From CAZJYI01 sp964550025 (GTDB taxonomy: Bacteria > Verrucomicrobiota > Kiritimatiellia > UBA8416 > CAYOBW01), in assembly GCA_964550025.1 (NCBI GenBank), contig CAZJYI010000338.1, positions 1 through 5,830 on the forward strand: a stretch of DNA of 5,830 bases, in the 5' to 3' direction. Positions 4,778-5,830 of this stretch are shown here, piece by piece (positions within the stretch are counted from its first letter, which is position 1; each line of letters starts with the position of its first letter). The notes under the pieces are model-generated. The model saw nothing but the letters and a program-made list of their open reading frames with translations, was not told the origin of the DNA and ran no database searches. A program made the translations under genes and the position numbers.

Positions 4778-5830
4778 ACTCTCTTGGCAGAAGAACAGAT
4801 GGTACGGTAGAAATTGGACGCCCAGGGGAAACTTGGTTGGGTTGCCTTGTGTCAAAGGTGCCGCGTGGAACCCACTCGAACAGGACGGCAATCCCGATAT
4901 TGAACCCCCAAGAAGTGCCGGCAGTCGCCCCGACCGTCGGAGCTCCGAAGTGGTTGGCAAACGCTTGCGCCATTGAATCTTGTCCCCCTGCGGCAGTATC
5001 ACATGACCACAAGTTGATTGATTGCAGTTGGGAGGTATTGCTCTTGTCCAGCTTGCATACGTCCTCGTTATACACCACGTCACTGCTTAGATGTAGCTCT
5101 CCCGGTTCACCGTGTCCAAAGTAGTCCAGTCGGGTGATATTCTGGTGCGACCGCAAGGCGTTCTGAACGTCATCGAAACTCCTCACCTGAACCACATGCG
5201 CTTGCTGCCCCGGATTCTGCTTCTCGAAACGCCGCGCTATAGCCTCAGCCTTGGGAGTGAAGAAACGCGGATTGATGATGTTTCGTCCCACCAGAAAGAG
5301 AGCGTCAAGCCCCAACGGGTCAATGAAGTTGACCGGGTTGTTGTAGCAGAACACATACTGGTTCAGGCCGCCCGAAATACCTATCGGGTCTTTGGAGAGC
5401 CACCGCCCTGTCACTGGGTCATACCACCTTGCCCGGAAGTAATACAGCCCGGTCTCCCACGAATACCACCTGCCTTGCCACAGATAGTGATTGCCGATGG
5501 CGGATTCATCCAGCGGGGCACCGTCGCCATCGTACACGCCAAGCACACGCCCCCAAGCGTCATAGCGGTAGCTCTCAACGATTTCGCCGTCCTCATCCGT
5601 GACCGCGTGGACGGTGCCGAGGTGGTCGGTCAGGGCGTAGTAGGTGTTCGTTTCGCTCGCGGAGTATGTGGTGAACGCCAGCAGGTTGTCGATGCCCGGG
5701 CCCCACGTGTAGGTCTTCTTGGGATTGCCGGTCGAATCAACCTCGGCAATCGGATGAATCCCGTCGTAGACGAGGTGATTGGTGGTGCTGCCGGTGATGA
5801 CTCGTACCCGCCGGGCGAGGGCATCGTAGG
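4776..5830 (-). CDS. RHS-repeat protein, C-terminal part with caspase-like (clan CD) tip; 5' end outside window
   Basis: The frame is open from the window edge to the TAG at 4776, giving 350 visible residues; the N-terminal part is missing. The first 175 residues are the end of an RHS/YD shell: YDALARRVRV, then YALTDHLGTV, ESYRYDAWGR, LYYFRARWYDPVTGRWLSKDP, and the core-closing NQYVFCYNNPVNFIDPLGL (ending near 5307). Such shells encapsulate a C-terminal effector. The tip (about 5303 to 4779, 175 residues) has LDYFGHGEPGELHL with His239 and INLWSCDTAAGG with Cys276 (visible-residue numbering). The spacing and the hydrophobic strand before each motif match the His-Gly/Cys dyad of caspase-fold peptidases, closest in flavour to CHAT or DUF4347 domains. 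GC content falls from core to tip, as expected for an exchanged toxin module. A small membrane protein gene follows 9 bases later. The RHS assignment is firm; the peptidase assignment is inferred from motifs only. Confidence 0.88.
   Translation of the reverse strand, partial: YDALARRVRVITGSTTNHLVYDGIHPIAEVDSTGNPKKTYTWGPGIDNLLAFTTYSASETNTYYALTDHLGTVHAVTDEDGEIVESYRYDAWGRVLGVYDGDGAPLDESAIGNHYLWQGRWYSWETGLYYFRARWYDPVTGRWLSKDPIGISGGLNQYVFCYNNPVNFIDPLGLDALFLVGRNIINPRFFTPKAEAIARRFEKQNPGQQAHVVQVRSFDDVQNALRSHQNITRLDYFGHGEPGELHLSSDVVYNEDVCKLDKSNTSQLQSINLWSCDTAAGGQDSMAQAFANHFGAPTVGATAGTSWGFNIGIAVLFEWVPRGTFDTRQPNQVSPGRPISTVPSVLLPRE

Overview
All convincing genes in this window lie on the minus strand. 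Read in transcription order (from high to low coordinates) they are: the 3' end of an RHS-repeat protein with a variable C-terminal tip, a small membrane-anchored protein directly behind it, a gap of about 400 bases, a twin-arginine-signal aldo/keto reductase, an FGGY-family sugar kinase, and a PAS-containing NarX/DegS-type histidine kinase. The long plus-strand open frames are antisense shadows of these GC-rich genes.

The DNA is GC-rich in the metabolic block (45 of 60 bases are G or C at 1861-1920) but close to even in the RHS tip (29 of 60 at 5041-5100) and in the small gene behind it (30 of 60 at 4381-4440). The RHS core is intermediate (36 of 60 at 5641-5700). A Tat-exported oxidoreductase, an RHS element and intergenic heptamer repeats together suggest a Gram-negative-type environmental bacterium, possibly of the PVC or Hydrogenedentota kind. 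That placement is an impression and is not demonstrated by any marker gene.

Region 1 (4305-5830) looks like the business end of a polymorphic-toxin locus. The RHS core ends in the standard DP...DPLGL motif. The tip of about 175 residues carries a His-Gly and a Ser-Cys motif after predicted strands, as in clan CD (caspase-fold; CHAT or DUF4347-like) cysteine peptidases. The next gene starts 9 bases after the RHS stop, its Shine-Dalgarno overlaps that stop, and it encodes a one-helix membrane protein: a natural candidate for an immunity protein or partner.

Region 2 (3902-4304) has no convincing intact gene. It holds a probable promoter and ribosome binding site for the reductase, several inverted repeats, a short heptamer repeat, and a short minus-strand open frame with coding-like codon use that may be a gene relic.

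Region 3 (67-3901) is a probable carbohydrate or polyol utilisation and sensing cluster. The sugar kinase and histidine kinase overlap by four bases (ATGA), implying translational coupling. The 155-base gap before the sugar kinase is filled by two opposed arrays of a degenerate 7-bp repeat, and the apparent start of the kinase lies inside one of them, so its N-terminus is uncertain. No response regulator is seen before the window ends; a GC-rich hairpin near the edge may be the operon terminator.
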